A stretch of 64,000 bases of DNA from the NCBI GenBank assembly GCA_001464955.1, contig LNEM01000030.1, positions 496,001 to 560,000 of the forward strand, given 5' to 3'. The notes under the pieces were generated by a model. That model ran no database searches. It was not told where the DNA came from and saw only the letters and a list, made by a program, of their open reading frames with translations. Both the position numbers and the translations under genes were made by a program. The DNA is from Rhizobiales bacterium Ga0077537 (GTDB lineage Bacteria; Pseudomonadota; Alphaproteobacteria; Rhizobiales; Hyphomicrobiaceae). Shown piece by piece: positions 35,840 through 45,258 of the stretch; the first letter of the stretch is position 1; the number at the start of each line of letters is the position of its first letter.

Positions 35840-37255
35840 TCAGTTTCGCACCACGGCCCTCACCGCGGCGTCGTCGGCCGGCAGCGACGCCAGCTCCGCG
35901 AGCGTGATTGGTTTCACCGGTGCCCGCAACCGGTAATGCCCGACCTCGCCCGGCGTGAGGCCGCGCCGCGCCGCGATCATTTCGGTCACCGTCAGGCCGC
36001 ACAGTCGCCCCTGACACGGACCCATCCCGCAGCGCGTGTAGGATTTGAGCTGGGCCGGCCCGATGGCCCCGAGATCGATGCCCTTCTCGACCTCCGCCGC
36101 CGTCACTTCTTCGCACCGGCAGACGATGACGTCGCCGGTCGGACGGCGGAACGCGTCTGCAGGACGGTAGAGCCGATCGAGGAAGCCGCGCGCCCGCAAC
36201 TTGCGACGCACCTGCGCTCGCTCCGAGCGGCCGTTCGGCACGGGACCGCTGGCGCCGAGCGCCTGTGCCGCCGCGATCCCGGCGAGCGTCCCCCGGGCCG
36301 ACGCTGCTTCCCAGCCGGCGATGCCCGCGCCGTCCCCCGCAACGAGGATGCGGGCGAGCGGCGTCTGGCCACTCTCGTCGGCGACCGGCGCGAAACAGAG
36401 CTGCGCCGCGTCCCACCGGTACGGCACGCCCGCCGCCATCGCGAGATTGACCTGTGGAACAATGCCCTGATGCACCAGCACGACGTCGGCCGCGACCTGA
36501 CCGCTCCGTCCCCGCGCCTCGAAGCGCACACCCGTCGCCCGCTCCTGCCCCTCGATCTCGAGCGCCGTCACCCGCGAGATGACTTGCACGCGCCGCCGCA
36601 CCTCGGCCATCAGCGCCAGCCCCTTGGCGAGGTAGGACGAGAGCGCGAACCCGGCGAGTCCGCGCGATGCCGGACGGAACTGCGCCGCCTCGGTCGTGTC
36701 GAGGATGTGCGCGATGGTGCCGCCGGCTCTCAGCACTTGCGCGGCATAGAGCCAGAGCAGCGGCCCGCAGCCTGCAATCACGACCCGGCCCGAGAACACC
36801 CGCCCGGACGACTTGAGCAGCCCCTGGGCCGCGCCGACCGTCAACACACCAGGAAGGGTCCAGCCCTTGACCGGAAACGGACGCTCCAGTGCACCCGTCG
36901 CAATCACGACGCGCTTCGCCGTCAGCATGCGCGTGACGCCGTTGCACGAAATTCCGACCTGCCCACCGCGATCGGCGCTCCAGACGCTCGTCGCCGTTGC
37001 GATCGCGAGTCCGGAGCCGATCGCCCCCCGCACCGGCTCGAGGCCGGCCCAGTAGTCGAGGCCGAGTACGCTCTGGTCGAGCAGCGGCGTCGAGGTCACC
37101 GCGCGCCAGATCTGGCCGCCGGGTGCGGGGTTCTCGTCGATGAGCAGCGTCGAAAGGCCCGCGCTGTGGAGCACCCGCGCCGCGGCAAGCCCGGCCGGCC
37201 CCGCGCCGACGACGATCGCATCCCAGTCCGTGGCAAGCTGGCGAATGTCGGTCAT
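35840..37255 (-). CDS. FAD/NAD(P)-binding subunit with BFD-type [2Fe-2S] domain (OoxA/HcnB/D-hydroxyproline dehydrogenase alpha type)
   Basis: 471 residues. A pyridine-nucleotide-disulfide-oxidoreductase fold starts at IVVGAGPAGLAAARVLHSAG and carries a second dinucleotide motif VVIAGCGPLLWLYAAQ near 165. The C-terminus holds a BFD-like iron-sulfur domain with four cysteines (VICRCEEV ... YTRCGMGPCQGRLCG). This architecture is the A subunit of octopine/nopaline oxidase, hydrogen cyanide synthase HcnB and D-hydroxyproline dehydrogenase. Its ATG overlaps the stop of the ferredoxin-like gene (ATGA), so subunits are made together. Confidence 0.88.
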   Translation of the reverse strand: MTDIRQLATDWDAIVVGAGPAGLAAARVLHSAGLSTLLIDENPAPGGQIWRAVTSTPLLDQSVLGLDYWAGLEPVRGAIGSGLAIATATSVWSADRGGQVGISCNGVTRMLTAKRVVIATGALERPFPVKGWTLPGVLTVGAAQGLLKSSGRVFSGRVVIAGCGPLLWLYAAQVLRAGGTIAHILDTTEAAQFRPASRGLAGFALSSYLAKGLALMAEVRRRVQVISRVTALEIEGQERATGVRFEARGRSGQVAADVVLVHQGIVPQVNLAMAAGVPYRWDAAQLCFAPVADESGQTPLARILVAGDGAGIAGWEAASARGTLAGIAAAQALGASGPVPNGRSERAQVRRKLRARGFLDRLYRPADAFRRPTGDVIVCRCEEVTAAEVEKGIDLGAIGPAQLKSYTRCGMGPCQGRLCGLTVTEMIAARRGLTPGEVGHYRLRAPVKPITLAELASLPADDAAVRAVVRN

Positions 37256-37548
37256 GACGCCACCGCCGCGCGCGCCACACCGGTCTCGATCCGCATGCCC
37301 GGTTGCACCTCGACGAGGCAGCCCTGCCGGTTCGGCACACCGTCGATCGTGACGACGCACTCGAAGCAGATGCCCATCAGGCAATAGCCGCCACGCGGAC
37401 TGCCGGTGACAGCCGTCCGCCGCGTGGCGACATGGCCCGCCGCGAGCAGCGCCGCTGCGACGGTCTCGCCCGCCGAAGCCTCGGCCGCCGTCCCGTCGAT
37501 GACGATCGAGACCGTCCGGGACGGACCCTCATGCACCCGCGTTAGCAT
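37252..37548 (-). CDS. (2Fe-2S) ferredoxin-like small subunit (OoxX/HcnA type)
   Basis: A 98-residue plant-type ferredoxin-like protein. The cluster cysteines are in GGYCLMGICFECVVTIDG and a distal NRQGCLV (C-x4-C-x2-C ... C). It is the small electron-transfer subunit of the three-part dehydrogenase. It overlaps the downstream flavoprotein gene by 4 nt and the upstream oxidase gene by 20 nt. Confidence 0.87.
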   Translation of the reverse strand: MLTRVHEGPSRTVSIVIDGTAAEASAGETVAAALLAAGHVATRRTAVTGSPRGGYCLMGICFECVVTIDGVPNRQGCLVEVQPGMRIETGVARAAVAS

Positions 37549-38665
37549 CGAACCTCCGGGCCGAGAACACCGCCACGTCCGGATCGAGCGCGCCCCGCGC
37601 GATCATGCCGGCCATGTCGTAGGCGTGGTTGGCGGCGAGCGTCACGCCGGAGTGGCACGTGACGACGAACGCGCCGGGATGGGTGACCGACTGGTCGTAG
37701 ATGGGAAAGCCGTCGGCCGTCATGACGCGGATGGCTGACCACGTCCGCACCACGTTGAGCCGTGCGAGGCGGGGAAACATCCGTGAGGCCCGGGCGGCCA
37801 TCACGCTGTTGATCTGCGGATTGGCGCCACGGTCGTCGGTCGTCTCCTCGCGACTGTCGCCAAGCATGACCGTGCCTTCATCCGTTTGCCGGATCGTGAC
37901 CACCGGATGTCGCAGGAACCGCTCCGTCCGCTCCGTGACGATGATCTGGCCGCGCTCCGGCAGCATCGGGACAGAAAGTCCCACCTGCGGGGCGAGCGCC
38001 ATGTTGGCGTTGCCGGCCGCGAGCACGACCTTGCCGGCCGCGACCGCTCCGTCCGTCGTCTTGATCGAGAAACCACCACCGGCCTGCGCGATGTGGAGCG
38101 CCGTCGACCCGGGCAGATACGTGCCGCCGAGCTGCGCGAAGCCTTGATGCAGCGCCCGGAGCAGTTTCTGCGAGTTGACGTGACCGTCGAGGGGGCAATA
38201 GCTGCCGCCGACGACGTCCGGCCCGATGTCCGGCAGCATCCGCTTGATTTCCGAATGCGTCAGCATCGTCGTCTCGTAGCCGACCATGCGCGGCTGATTA
38301 TGCAGGCGCTTCAGCGATGTGGCTCGCATCTCCAGTTCCCGCTCGGACAGCGCCAGATGAAAGCCACCCGGCCGCTCGAAGTGCACGTCGACACCGGTTT
38401 CGCGTCCGAGTTCGTCTGCGAGCCCGGCCCAGCCGTTCGACGAGCGAACCGTCCACCCGGCATATTCGCCCATGCCGAGGCCCTTGGACTGGACCCACAC
38501 CAGCGCGAAGTTGCCCCGCGAGGCTCGCTTCGCCCCGTCCACTTCGTCGAGGACGGCGACACGCTGGCCGAGCCGCGCAAGGCCCCATGCCACCGCGATG
38601 CCGACGAGTCCACCGCCGATCACGGCGACGTCGTAGTCGCGCCCGGTACTCTGGCTCCGCTGCAT
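37529..38665 (-). CDS. FAD-dependent D-amino-acid-oxidase-like subunit (OoxB/HcnC type)
   Basis: 378 residues of the DAO family. The FAD fingerprint VAVIGGGLVGIAVAWGLARLG is followed by VLDEVDGAKRASRGNFALVWVQ. The C-terminal flavin-binding block reads RTWSAIRVMTADGFPIYDQS ... TCHSGVTLAANHAYDMAGMI. It is the substrate-oxidising subunit of a heterotrimeric amine or imino-acid dehydrogenase. First gene of the operon 38665-34989. The exact amino acid (D-hydroxyproline, glycine or an opine) cannot be decided from sequence. Confidence 0.87.
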   Translation of the reverse strand: MQRSQSTGRDYDVAVIGGGLVGIAVAWGLARLGQRVAVLDEVDGAKRASRGNFALVWVQSKGLGMGEYAGWTVRSSNGWAGLADELGRETGVDVHFERPGGFHLALSERELEMRATSLKRLHNQPRMVGYETTMLTHSEIKRMLPDIGPDVVGGSYCPLDGHVNSQKLLRALHQGFAQLGGTYLPGSTALHIAQAGGGFSIKTTDGAVAAGKVVLAAGNANMALAPQVGLSVPMLPERGQIIVTERTERFLRHPVVTIRQTDEGTVMLGDSREETTDDRGANPQINSVMAARASRMFPRLARLNVVRTWSAIRVMTADGFPIYDQSVTHPGAFVVTCHSGVTLAANHAYDMAGMIARGALDPDVAVFSARRFDANAGA

Positions 38666-38817
38666 GCGCTGTCCCGTCGTGGCCCTGCCGGTGAGGTGAC
38701 ACTGCCGGCCGCCTCGCGTCAACGGCGGCCTCCGCTGGCGCCGGCCGGGCGCGATGCTACGATCCAGCCGACCGCCGCAAGGACGGCGAAACCGGCGCGC
38801 GAAAAGGGAGCGGCGAC

Positions 38818-39678
38818 ATGGCCATCGAAGGGGCCGATCACTTCGGCTTTTCGCCGGAGGAACTGGCCATATTGGAGACCGTCTATCGCCCGGATCTGTT
38901 CGCGGGTCAGGTTGTCGCCGTGTCCGGAGCCGGCAGCGGCTTCGGCCTCGCCATCGCGTGCCTGTTCGCCCGCCTCGGGGCCGACATCGCCATTTCCGGC
39001 CGGAACATCGAACGCCTCGACGCGGCCTCCGTGTTCCTGTCGCGTTTCGGCGGCAAGGTGTTGACGGTCCCATTCAACATCCGCGATCCGGACGCATGTA
39101 CCGAGTTCTTTGTGCGCATCTCGGGCGAGTTGGGCCGCCTCGACGTGCTCGTCAACAACGCCGGCGGCCAGTTCCCGCAGGCCGCCATCGATTTCAAGCC
39201 GAAGGGCTGGGCCGCCGTCATCGACAATAACCTCAATGGCACCTGGTACATGATGCAGGCTGCTGCGCGGCGCTGGATCGAGGCTGAGAAGAAAGGCAGT
39301 ATTGTCAACATCGTAGCGGACTTCTGGCGGGGTATGCCGGGCATTGCGCACACCGCTGCCGCCCGTGCCGGCGTCGCCTATGTGTCGAAGACCGTGGCCG
39401 TCGAGTGGGCGCCGCACGGCATCCGCGTGAATTGCGTCGCTCCGGGCTGTCACGAGACGTCCGGCTTCGCCCACTACCCGCCGGAGGGCGCCGCGACCTA
39501 CGAGGAGGCGAACCCGCTCCGTCGCGTTGGCGATGCCTGGGACGTGGCTGAGGCGTGCGTCTATCTCTCTGCGCCGTCGGGAAAATTCATCACCGGCGAG
39601 GTGCTGACGGTGGATGGCGGCCAGCAGCTCTGGGGCGATCCGTGGCCGACCGGCCGCCCCGGCTGGTTCAAGCTCTGA
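38818..39678 (+). CDS. Short-chain dehydrogenase/reductase with non-canonical active site
   Basis: A 286-residue SDR. Its N-terminal extension of ~30 residues precedes the NAD(P) motif VSGAGSGFGLAIA; NNAGG and VNCVAPG are present. The catalytic YxxxK is missing: the aligned stretch HTAAARAGVAYVSK has Thr179 and Arg183 in those places, and the usual Ser is replaced in NIVADFWRG. Peroxisomal 2,4-dienoyl-CoA reductases also lack the Tyr, so an enoyl-CoA reductase role is possible. Ends with a Trp/Gly/Pro-rich tail. It is divergent from the dehydrogenase operon. Confidence 0.83.
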   Translation: MAIEGADHFGFSPEELAILETVYRPDLFAGQVVAVSGAGSGFGLAIACLFARLGADIAISGRNIERLDAASVFLSRFGGKVLTVPFNIRDPDACTEFFVRISGELGRLDVLVNNAGGQFPQAAIDFKPKGWAAVIDNNLNGTWYMMQAAARRWIEAEKKGSIVNIVADFWRGMPGIAHTAAARAGVAYVSKTVAVEWAPHGIRVNCVAPGCHETSGFAHYPPEGAATYEEANPLRRVGDAWDVAEACVYLSAPSGKFITGEVLTVDGGQQLWGDPWPTGRPGWFKL

Positions 39679-39803
39679 GCCGGCTCGCGCCTGTGGTCTC
39701 CGAGGGACCCGGCCGTTGCCAAACAGGCCGCCTCACGCCAATGTCGGCCGGCTGGCGATCGCTGGCCCCGCGACCACCGATCAGCCACGAGCGAGACCCA
39801 ATT

Positions 39804-40424
39804 ATGAGCAGCCCGCGCATCAAACTGCACAAGGGAGATCTGCCGGCCGGCCTGACGTTCGGATCCAGCGTCGCGATCGACACCGAGACGCTGGGACTGA
39901 AGCCACATCGCGACCGCCTGTGCCTCGTCCAGCTCTCGGCCGGCAACAACGAGGCGCACCTCGTGCAGTTCGACGGCAGCGACTGGTCGGCGCCCCGCCT
40001 CAAGGCTCTGCTGACCGACCCGGCCGTCGTCAAGATTTTCCATTACGGCCGTTTCGACATCGCCGTCATGCAGAAGTGGCTCGGCGTTCGCACCGGCCCG
40101 GTGTGGTGCACCAAGATCGCATCAAAGCTGGCGAGGACCTACACGGATCGCCATGGTCTCAAGGACCTTTGCTCCGAGATCCTCGGCGTCGAGCTGTCGA
40201 AGCAGCAGCAGAGCTCCGACTGGGCCGCGGCGGAACTTTCCCAGCAGCAGATGGCCTACGCGGCATCCGACGTGCTCCACCTGCATGCCCTGAAGGCCCG
40301 CCTCGAGATGATGTTGGAGCGCGAGGGCCGGTTGGCCGCCGCCGAGAAGGCCTTCGCCTACCTGCCGGAACGCGCCATGCTCGATCTGGCCGGCTTCGAA
40401 GACCTCGACATATTCTCGCACTGA
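39804..40424 (+). CDS. rnd: RNase D family 3'-5' exonuclease
   Basis: A 206-residue DEDDy exonuclease with only the catalytic domain. Exo I is IDTETLGL, Exo II FHYGRFDIAVM and Exo III MAYAASDVLHLHALK. The HRDC domains of E. coli RNase D (375 aa) are absent, as in other alphaproteobacterial copies placed before lptC. ATG 39804 begins the conserved part. Probably acts in tRNA/RNA 3' processing. Confidence 0.88.
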   Translation: MSSPRIKLHKGDLPAGLTFGSSVAIDTETLGLKPHRDRLCLVQLSAGNNEAHLVQFDGSDWSAPRLKALLTDPAVVKIFHYGRFDIAVMQKWLGVRTGPVWCTKIASKLARTYTDRHGLKDLCSEILGVELSKQQQSSDWAAAELSQQQMAYAASDVLHLHALKARLEMMLEREGRLAAAEKAFAYLPERAMLDLAGFEDLDIFSH

Positions 40425-40436
40425 GACCTTGGCGGC

Positions 40437-40454
40437 GTGGCGGCGAACCGCCAC
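40437..40454. other. Stem-loop after rnd
   Basis: A perfect 7-bp stem GTGGCGG / CCGCCAC with a CGAA tetraloop, 13 nt after the stop. There is no T-run, so termination is only possible, not shown. Confidence 0.4.
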
Positions 40455-40580
40455 AGCCTCGCTCGGACGATATGAGGTGAGGACGCGGCCTCAATACCTC
40501 CCAAATTTCGGGCAAATTGAGCTAGATCACGAAAGTGCTTCGGAGCCCGGCCGTAGCCGGTCCGACCCCAGGAACGAGAC

Positions 40581-42716
40581 ATGCAGTCTGCGATCGGCAG
40601 CGACGCGAGGTCCGGCGGCCGTCACGGCAAGCTGGATATTTTCGTGTCCGACGCGGATCGCGAGCGCGCGTTCCGCCGGGCGCGCCGCCACACCCGGGTC
40701 GTTTATGCGCTCCGGATTGCGCTCCCCCTGGTCGCCATGGCCTGTCTCGGCGTCTATGGAGGCGCCCTTTACCTGTCGACCAGCGTCGCGACGAAGGGCG
40801 TCTCGGTCGGCGCCGTCACCATCGACCCGACCAACCTGACCATGCAGCGCCCGTCCTACGACGGCTTCGCCAAGGATGGGGCCCAGTACAAGGTGCGCGC
40901 CAAAAGCGCCGTCGCCGACCTGCGCAACGAAGCGCCCATCCGGCTCGATACGATCGATGGCGAAATCATCCAGACGACCGGAGCCCGGACGCGGCTGAAG
41001 GCGGTCTGGGGAACCTACGATCAGAAGAAGGAGCTGCTCGAACTCTACGAGCGGATCGACATCGACGGCGATGCCGGGCTGACGGCGCGCCTCACCCGCG
41101 CGACGGTCTTCGCCAGGGAAAGCCGCATCGTCAGCTCCGAGCCCGTCTGGGCCGAGACGACCAGCGGCACCATCAGTGCCCGCAACATGACCTTGGACAC
41201 GAAGGCGCGCCGGGCGGCCTTCCGCGAGTCCGTCGATGTGGTGCTGAAACCGGCTCCGAAGCCGGCGCCCGCCACCGACGCCAGCCCGCCGAAGCCGGCC
41301 CGTGCCGCCGAGCCGTTCGGCCTCGACGCCAACTCGGGCGAGCCGGTCCACGTCACCGCTCGCGCGCTCGACGTCGACGATCTGGCCAAGACGGCGCTGT
41401 TCCGCGAGAACGTCGTCGCGCGCCAGGGGCAGGCGACGCTGGAGGCGCCCGAGCTGGACGTGATCTATCAGGGGCGCGCCGCATTACCCGGGACGGCCGC
41501 GCCGCAACCGGCCGAGGCCGCGGCCGAGCAGGGGCGACTCAAGTCCATCAAGGCGCGCGGCGGCGTCGTGATGACCAGCAAGACCGATCGTGCCGAGAGC
41601 CAGTCGCTCGACTATGACGCCGAGGCGCAACGTATCGCGCTGGCGGGTAACGTCGTCCTGACCCAGGTTCCGGAGCGCCGCGTCACGGCCGACAACGTGC
41701 TGCTCGACCAGAAGCTGGATACAGCACTCCTCACCGGCGACGTCGTCGTCACCCAGGGCCGCAACGTCGTGAAGGGCGGCCAGCTCGCCATCGATCGCAA
41801 GGCCGGCACGGCGCGTCTGGTCACGCCCGCCGTGCAGGGCCGCCCGACCGGCCGCATCTCGACCCTGTTCTATCAGGCCGAAGCGTCCGGCAAGCGCCAG
41901 GGTGCCCGCAAGGGCGATGACGACGCCGCGGGCGAATCGAGTGTCTTCGGCGCCCTTGGCGCAGGCTTCAAGTCCGACCCTGATGCACCGGTCGAGGTTG
42001 AAGCCGCAGTCCTTGACGTGAACGACCGGCGCCATACGGCGGTCTATACCGGGGCTGTCGTTGCGCGGCAGGGTGCGTTTATCGTGCGTTCGGAGGAGCT
42101 GACCGCCCACTACACCGGCGAGGCCGGCCTCGTGGCGGCCGCCCAGCCCGCAGCGCCGGTCGCCAAGACGAAATCCGGCATGCCCGGCGGCACTGAACTG
42201 AAGCGCATCGAGGCGCGGCGCAACGTCATCGTGACCGGCACTGACGGCCAGCAGGCGACGGGCGAGTGGGCGACATTCGACGTCAAGGCGAACCGCATCG
42301 TCATGGGCGGCAACGTGACCGTGTCGCAGGGCAAGCAGGTCGTGCGCGGCAACGAAGGCAAGCGGCTGGTCATCGACCTGACGACCGGCCTCTCCCGATT
42401 CGAGGCCGAACCGGGCGCAGCTCGCCCGGGCAATGGCTCCCAGGTCAGCGGCGCGTTCGCCACCTCGGTGGCGCCCGATGCCACTTCGGGGAAATCCGGC
42501 ACCGGCACGTGTCCCCCCGGCGCCGTCTGCAAGAGCGGACGTCTCGAGGCGATCTTCTATCCCGGCCAGGTGTCGGAGAAGGCCCGCGCCAAGCCCGGAG
42601 CCGCACAGGCTGCGCCGCCCGGCGAAAAGGGCGATGGCAAGCGCATCGTGAAGCGGCCCTCGGGCTCGTCGTCCTCGTCCTGGGATGCTACGACGAGCGC
42701 GCCCGCGAAACAGTGA
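40581..42716 (+). CDS. lptC: LptC-LptA fusion with duplicated OstA module (LPS export)
   Basis: A 711-residue protein, about three times the length of a normal LptC. Residues 41-66 form the single membrane anchor (VVYALRIALPLVAMACLGVYG). Residues about 75-220 are the LptC periplasmic domain. Two OstA/LptA-like modules follow. Module 1 spans 257-436 (RALDVDDLAKTALFRENVVARQG, LKSIKARGGVVMTS, GRISTLFYQ). Module 2 spans 471-664 (AVLDVNDRRHTAVYTGAVVARQG, LKRIEARRNVIVTG, GRLEAIFYPGQ). The modules align with each other along their length. The tail is Ser/Lys/Pro-rich. The gene lies where lptC and lptA are normally separate, directly before lptB. It should form the periplasmic LPS bridge. Confidence 0.85.
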   Translation: MQSAIGSDARSGGRHGKLDIFVSDADRERAFRRARRHTRVVYALRIALPLVAMACLGVYGGALYLSTSVATKGVSVGAVTIDPTNLTMQRPSYDGFAKDGAQYKVRAKSAVADLRNEAPIRLDTIDGEIIQTTGARTRLKAVWGTYDQKKELLELYERIDIDGDAGLTARLTRATVFARESRIVSSEPVWAETTSGTISARNMTLDTKARRAAFRESVDVVLKPAPKPAPATDASPPKPARAAEPFGLDANSGEPVHVTARALDVDDLAKTALFRENVVARQGQATLEAPELDVIYQGRAALPGTAAPQPAEAAAEQGRLKSIKARGGVVMTSKTDRAESQSLDYDAEAQRIALAGNVVLTQVPERRVTADNVLLDQKLDTALLTGDVVVTQGRNVVKGGQLAIDRKAGTARLVTPAVQGRPTGRISTLFYQAEASGKRQGARKGDDDAAGESSVFGALGAGFKSDPDAPVEVEAAVLDVNDRRHTAVYTGAVVARQGAFIVRSEELTAHYTGEAGLVAAAQPAAPVAKTKSGMPGGTELKRIEARRNVIVTGTDGQQATGEWATFDVKANRIVMGGNVTVSQGKQVVRGNEGKRLVIDLTTGLSRFEAEPGAARPGNGSQVSGAFATSVAPDATSGKSGTGTCPPGAVCKSGRLEAIFYPGQVSEKARAKPGAAQAAPPGEKGDGKRIVKRPSGSSSSSWDATTSAPAKQ

Positions 42717-42783
42717 TGGGGGGCCAGCATGGTCTCGATCGTGATCGCAGTGAAAACGGCCTGATAGGGGCCCGAGGACCGAG

Positions 42784-43611
42784 ATGGCTTTTACGCTTTT
42801 CCCGCGAACCCGCAGCAAGGCCGCCGCCGTCGCCGGCGGACACACGCCGTCCGCGGGCTACGACGGGGCCGACGGCGGCATCGTCGGCGGCTCGGGATGG
42901 TTGACCGGCGAGGGCGTGCAGAAGAGCTACGGCAAGCGCCGGGTGGTCAAGGGCGTCAGTCTGTCGGTGGCCCGCGGCGAGGTCGTCGGGCTGCTCGGCC
43001 CGAACGGCGCCGGCAAGACGACGGTCTTCTACATGATCACCGGCCTGGTTGCGGCCGACGCCGGCCGCATCACCATCGACGGTCGCGACGTCACGCGCCT
43101 GCCGATGTACCGGCGCGCCCGGCTCGGCATCGGCTATCTCCCTCAGGAAGCGTCGATTTTTCGGGGCCTGACGGTCGAACAGAACATCATGGCCATTCTC
43201 GAGCTTGTCGAGCCGAGCCGCAAGAAGCGGAAGGAGCAGCTCGACAGCCTGCTTGAGGAGTTTCACATCACGCGGCTGCGCAAAAGCCCGTCGATGGCCT
43301 TGTCGGGCGGCGAACGTCGCCGCTGCGAAATTGCGCGTGCGTTGGCCTCCCGCCCGTCCTACATGTTGTTAGATGAGCCCTTTGCCGGCATCGACCCCAT
43401 CGCGGTCGGCGACATTCAGCAGTTGGTACGCCATCTGAAGCAGCGGGGGCTCGGCGTTTTGATCACCGATCATAACGTCCGGGAAACCCTGTCGCTCGTC
43501 GATCGGGCGTACGTCATTGCCGAGGGCCAAGTTCTGACACAAGGTAGTCCTTCGGAAATCATCTCCAACGAGGACGTGCGTCGCGTCTACCTGGGAGACA
43601 TGTTCGGTTAA
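42784..43611 (+). CDS. lptB: LPS export ABC transporter ATP-binding protein LptB
   Basis: A 275-residue ATPase that powers LPS extraction with LptFG. Walker A is GPNGAGKTT (72-80), the Q-loop is in [14 protein letters not shown], the signature is [15 protein letters not shown], Walker B is [13 protein letters not shown] and the switch His is in [10 protein letters not shown]. The C-terminus [15 protein letters not shown] is LptB-specific. A Gly/Ala-rich N-terminal extension of ~38 residues is unusual for the family; no better internal ATG is visible. It lies 67 nt after the lptC-lptA fusion. Confidence 0.95.
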   Translation: MAFTLFPRTRSKAAAVAGGHTPSAGYDGADGGIVGGSGWLTGEGVQKSYGKRRVVKGVSLSVARGEVVGLLGPNGAGKTTVFYMITGLVAADAGRITIDGRDVTRLPMYRRARLGIGYLPQEASIFRGLTVEQNIMAILELVEPSRKKRKEQLDSLLEEFHITRLRKSPSMALSGGERRRCEIARALASRPSYMLLDEPFAGIDPIAVGDIQQLVRHLKQRGLGVLITDHNVRETLSLVDRAYVIAEGQVLTQGSPSEIISNEDVRRVYLGDMFG

Positions 43612-43671
43612 CGGCAGTGGCCTATTCCTGACGCAACTTGGGGAATAAGCGGGTCGGCGTGAGGAGAGGCA

Positions 43672-45258
43672 ATGGCGCTTTCGGCGAAGCTAGAGCTCAG
43701 ACAGAGCCAGCAGCTCGTCATGACGCCGCAGCTCCAGCAGGCCATTCGCCTGTTGCAGCTCTCTAATCTGGAATTGAGCGCCTTCGTGGAAGGCGAACTG
43801 GAGCGCAATCCCCTACTAGAGATTGAGCCCGAGGCACCTGCCGACCGGCTCACGCGCGATGCAACGCCGGAATTGTCGGCCGCAGCCGCCGAGCCCGATG
43901 GCGCGCTCGACTTCACGGCTCCCGTCGAAACCGCCACCCGCGATTTGGACAGCGACGCCGCCGACGCCTTCCCCGAGGCTGGCGCCAACGACCTGGGCCC
44001 CGGCCTCGGCGCGTCGTCGGATCGGGTCGGGTCTTCCGAGCGCAGCCGCGGCGGCTCCGACGAAGCCTCCAATATCGAGGACTATGCAACTGGGCAGGTG
44101 TCCCTGCGCGATCACCTGCAGGCCCAGGCCGGTCTCGCATTGACCGATGCGATTGATCGCATGATCGGCGCCCATCTCATCGACATGGTCGACGACGCCG
44201 GATATCTGCGGGCGGATATGGACGAGGTGGCTGACCGCCTGGGCGTCGATCGCCCACACCTCGACGCCGTTCTTGGCGTTCTCCAGACCTTCGAGCCGGC
44301 CGGCGTCTTCGCCCGCGATCTGCGTGAATGCCTGGCGCTTCAGCTTCGCGATCGCGGCCGTCTCGACCCGATGATGGAGCTCTTCCTCGACAATCTGCCG
44401 TTGCTCGCAAGCCGCAATCTCGCCGGGTTGCGCAAGGCGGTCGGCGCCGACGCCGAGGATATGGCCGACATGATCGCCGAGGTCCGGCGGCTCAATCCCA
44501 AGCCGGGTCTTGAGTTCGGCGGGATCCAGATCGAGCCCGTTGTGCCGGACGTTCTGGTGCGCATGGGCAGCGACGGCAGCTGGATCGTGGAGCTGAACAG
44601 CGAGACGTTGCCCCGCGTTCTCGTCAATCGCATCTACTATACGCGGGTCAACCGGACGGCCCGCACCCCGCAGGACAAGGACTTTCTTCTGGAATGCCTG
44701 CAGAGCGCCAACTGGCTGGTGAAGAGCCTCGATCAGCGGGCGCGCACCATCCTGCGGGTCGCCGAGGAGATCGTGCGTCAGCAGGATCAGTTCCTGGTCT
44801 ACGGCGTCCAGCATCTGCGCCCGCTCAACCTGCGAACGATTGCCGACGCCATCAAGATGCATGAATCGACGGTGAGTCGCGTCACCTCGAACAAGTACAT
44901 GCAGACCCCGCGCGGTATCTTCGAGCTGAAGTACTTCTTCAGCTCGGCCATCGCATCGGCGGGCGACGGCGAGGCGCACTCGTCGGAGTCCGTCCGGCAT
45001 CGCATCAAGGCGCTGATCGACGCCGAGAATCCCGACGACGTGCTGTCGGACGACAAGCTGGTCGAGGTCCTTGGCCGCGAAGGTATCGAAATCGCGCGAC
45101 GTACGGTGGCGAAATACCGCGAAGCGCTGCGCATTCCGTCTTCCGTCCAGCGTCGGCGCGAGAAAAGGATGCATTGCCAGTCAGTCGCGCGTGTTGCCTT
45201 GAAATCATCCTCTTCAAGTCGGGATTACCAGTTTGACAGCGGTTCACCGTCTGACTAG
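43672..45258 (+). CDS. rpoN: RNA polymerase sigma-54 factor
   Basis: A 528-residue sigma factor for -24/-12 promoters. Region I, rich in Gln/Leu (LELRQSQQLVMTPQLQQAIRLLQLSNLEL), binds activators. An acidic region II spans about 60-140. The core-binding and DNA-binding domains follow, with the RpoN box ARRTVAKYRE at 475-484. After the normal end (IPSSVQRRREK) there is a 30-residue Ser-rich extension. It is placed as in other alphaproteobacteria after lptB. ATG 43672 is preceded by GAGGAGAG-like sequence. Confidence 0.96.
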   Translation: MALSAKLELRQSQQLVMTPQLQQAIRLLQLSNLELSAFVEGELERNPLLEIEPEAPADRLTRDATPELSAAAAEPDGALDFTAPVETATRDLDSDAADAFPEAGANDLGPGLGASSDRVGSSERSRGGSDEASNIEDYATGQVSLRDHLQAQAGLALTDAIDRMIGAHLIDMVDDAGYLRADMDEVADRLGVDRPHLDAVLGVLQTFEPAGVFARDLRECLALQLRDRGRLDPMMELFLDNLPLLASRNLAGLRKAVGADAEDMADMIAEVRRLNPKPGLEFGGIQIEPVVPDVLVRMGSDGSWIVELNSETLPRVLVNRIYYTRVNRTARTPQDKDFLLECLQSANWLVKSLDQRARTILRVAEEIVRQQDQFLVYGVQHLRPLNLRTIADAIKMHESTVSRVTSNKYMQTPRGIFELKYFFSSAIASAGDGEAHSSESVRHRIKALIDAENPDDVLSDDKLVEVLGREGIEIARRTVAKYREALRIPSSVQRRREKRMHCQSVARVALKSSSSSRDYQFDSGSPSD

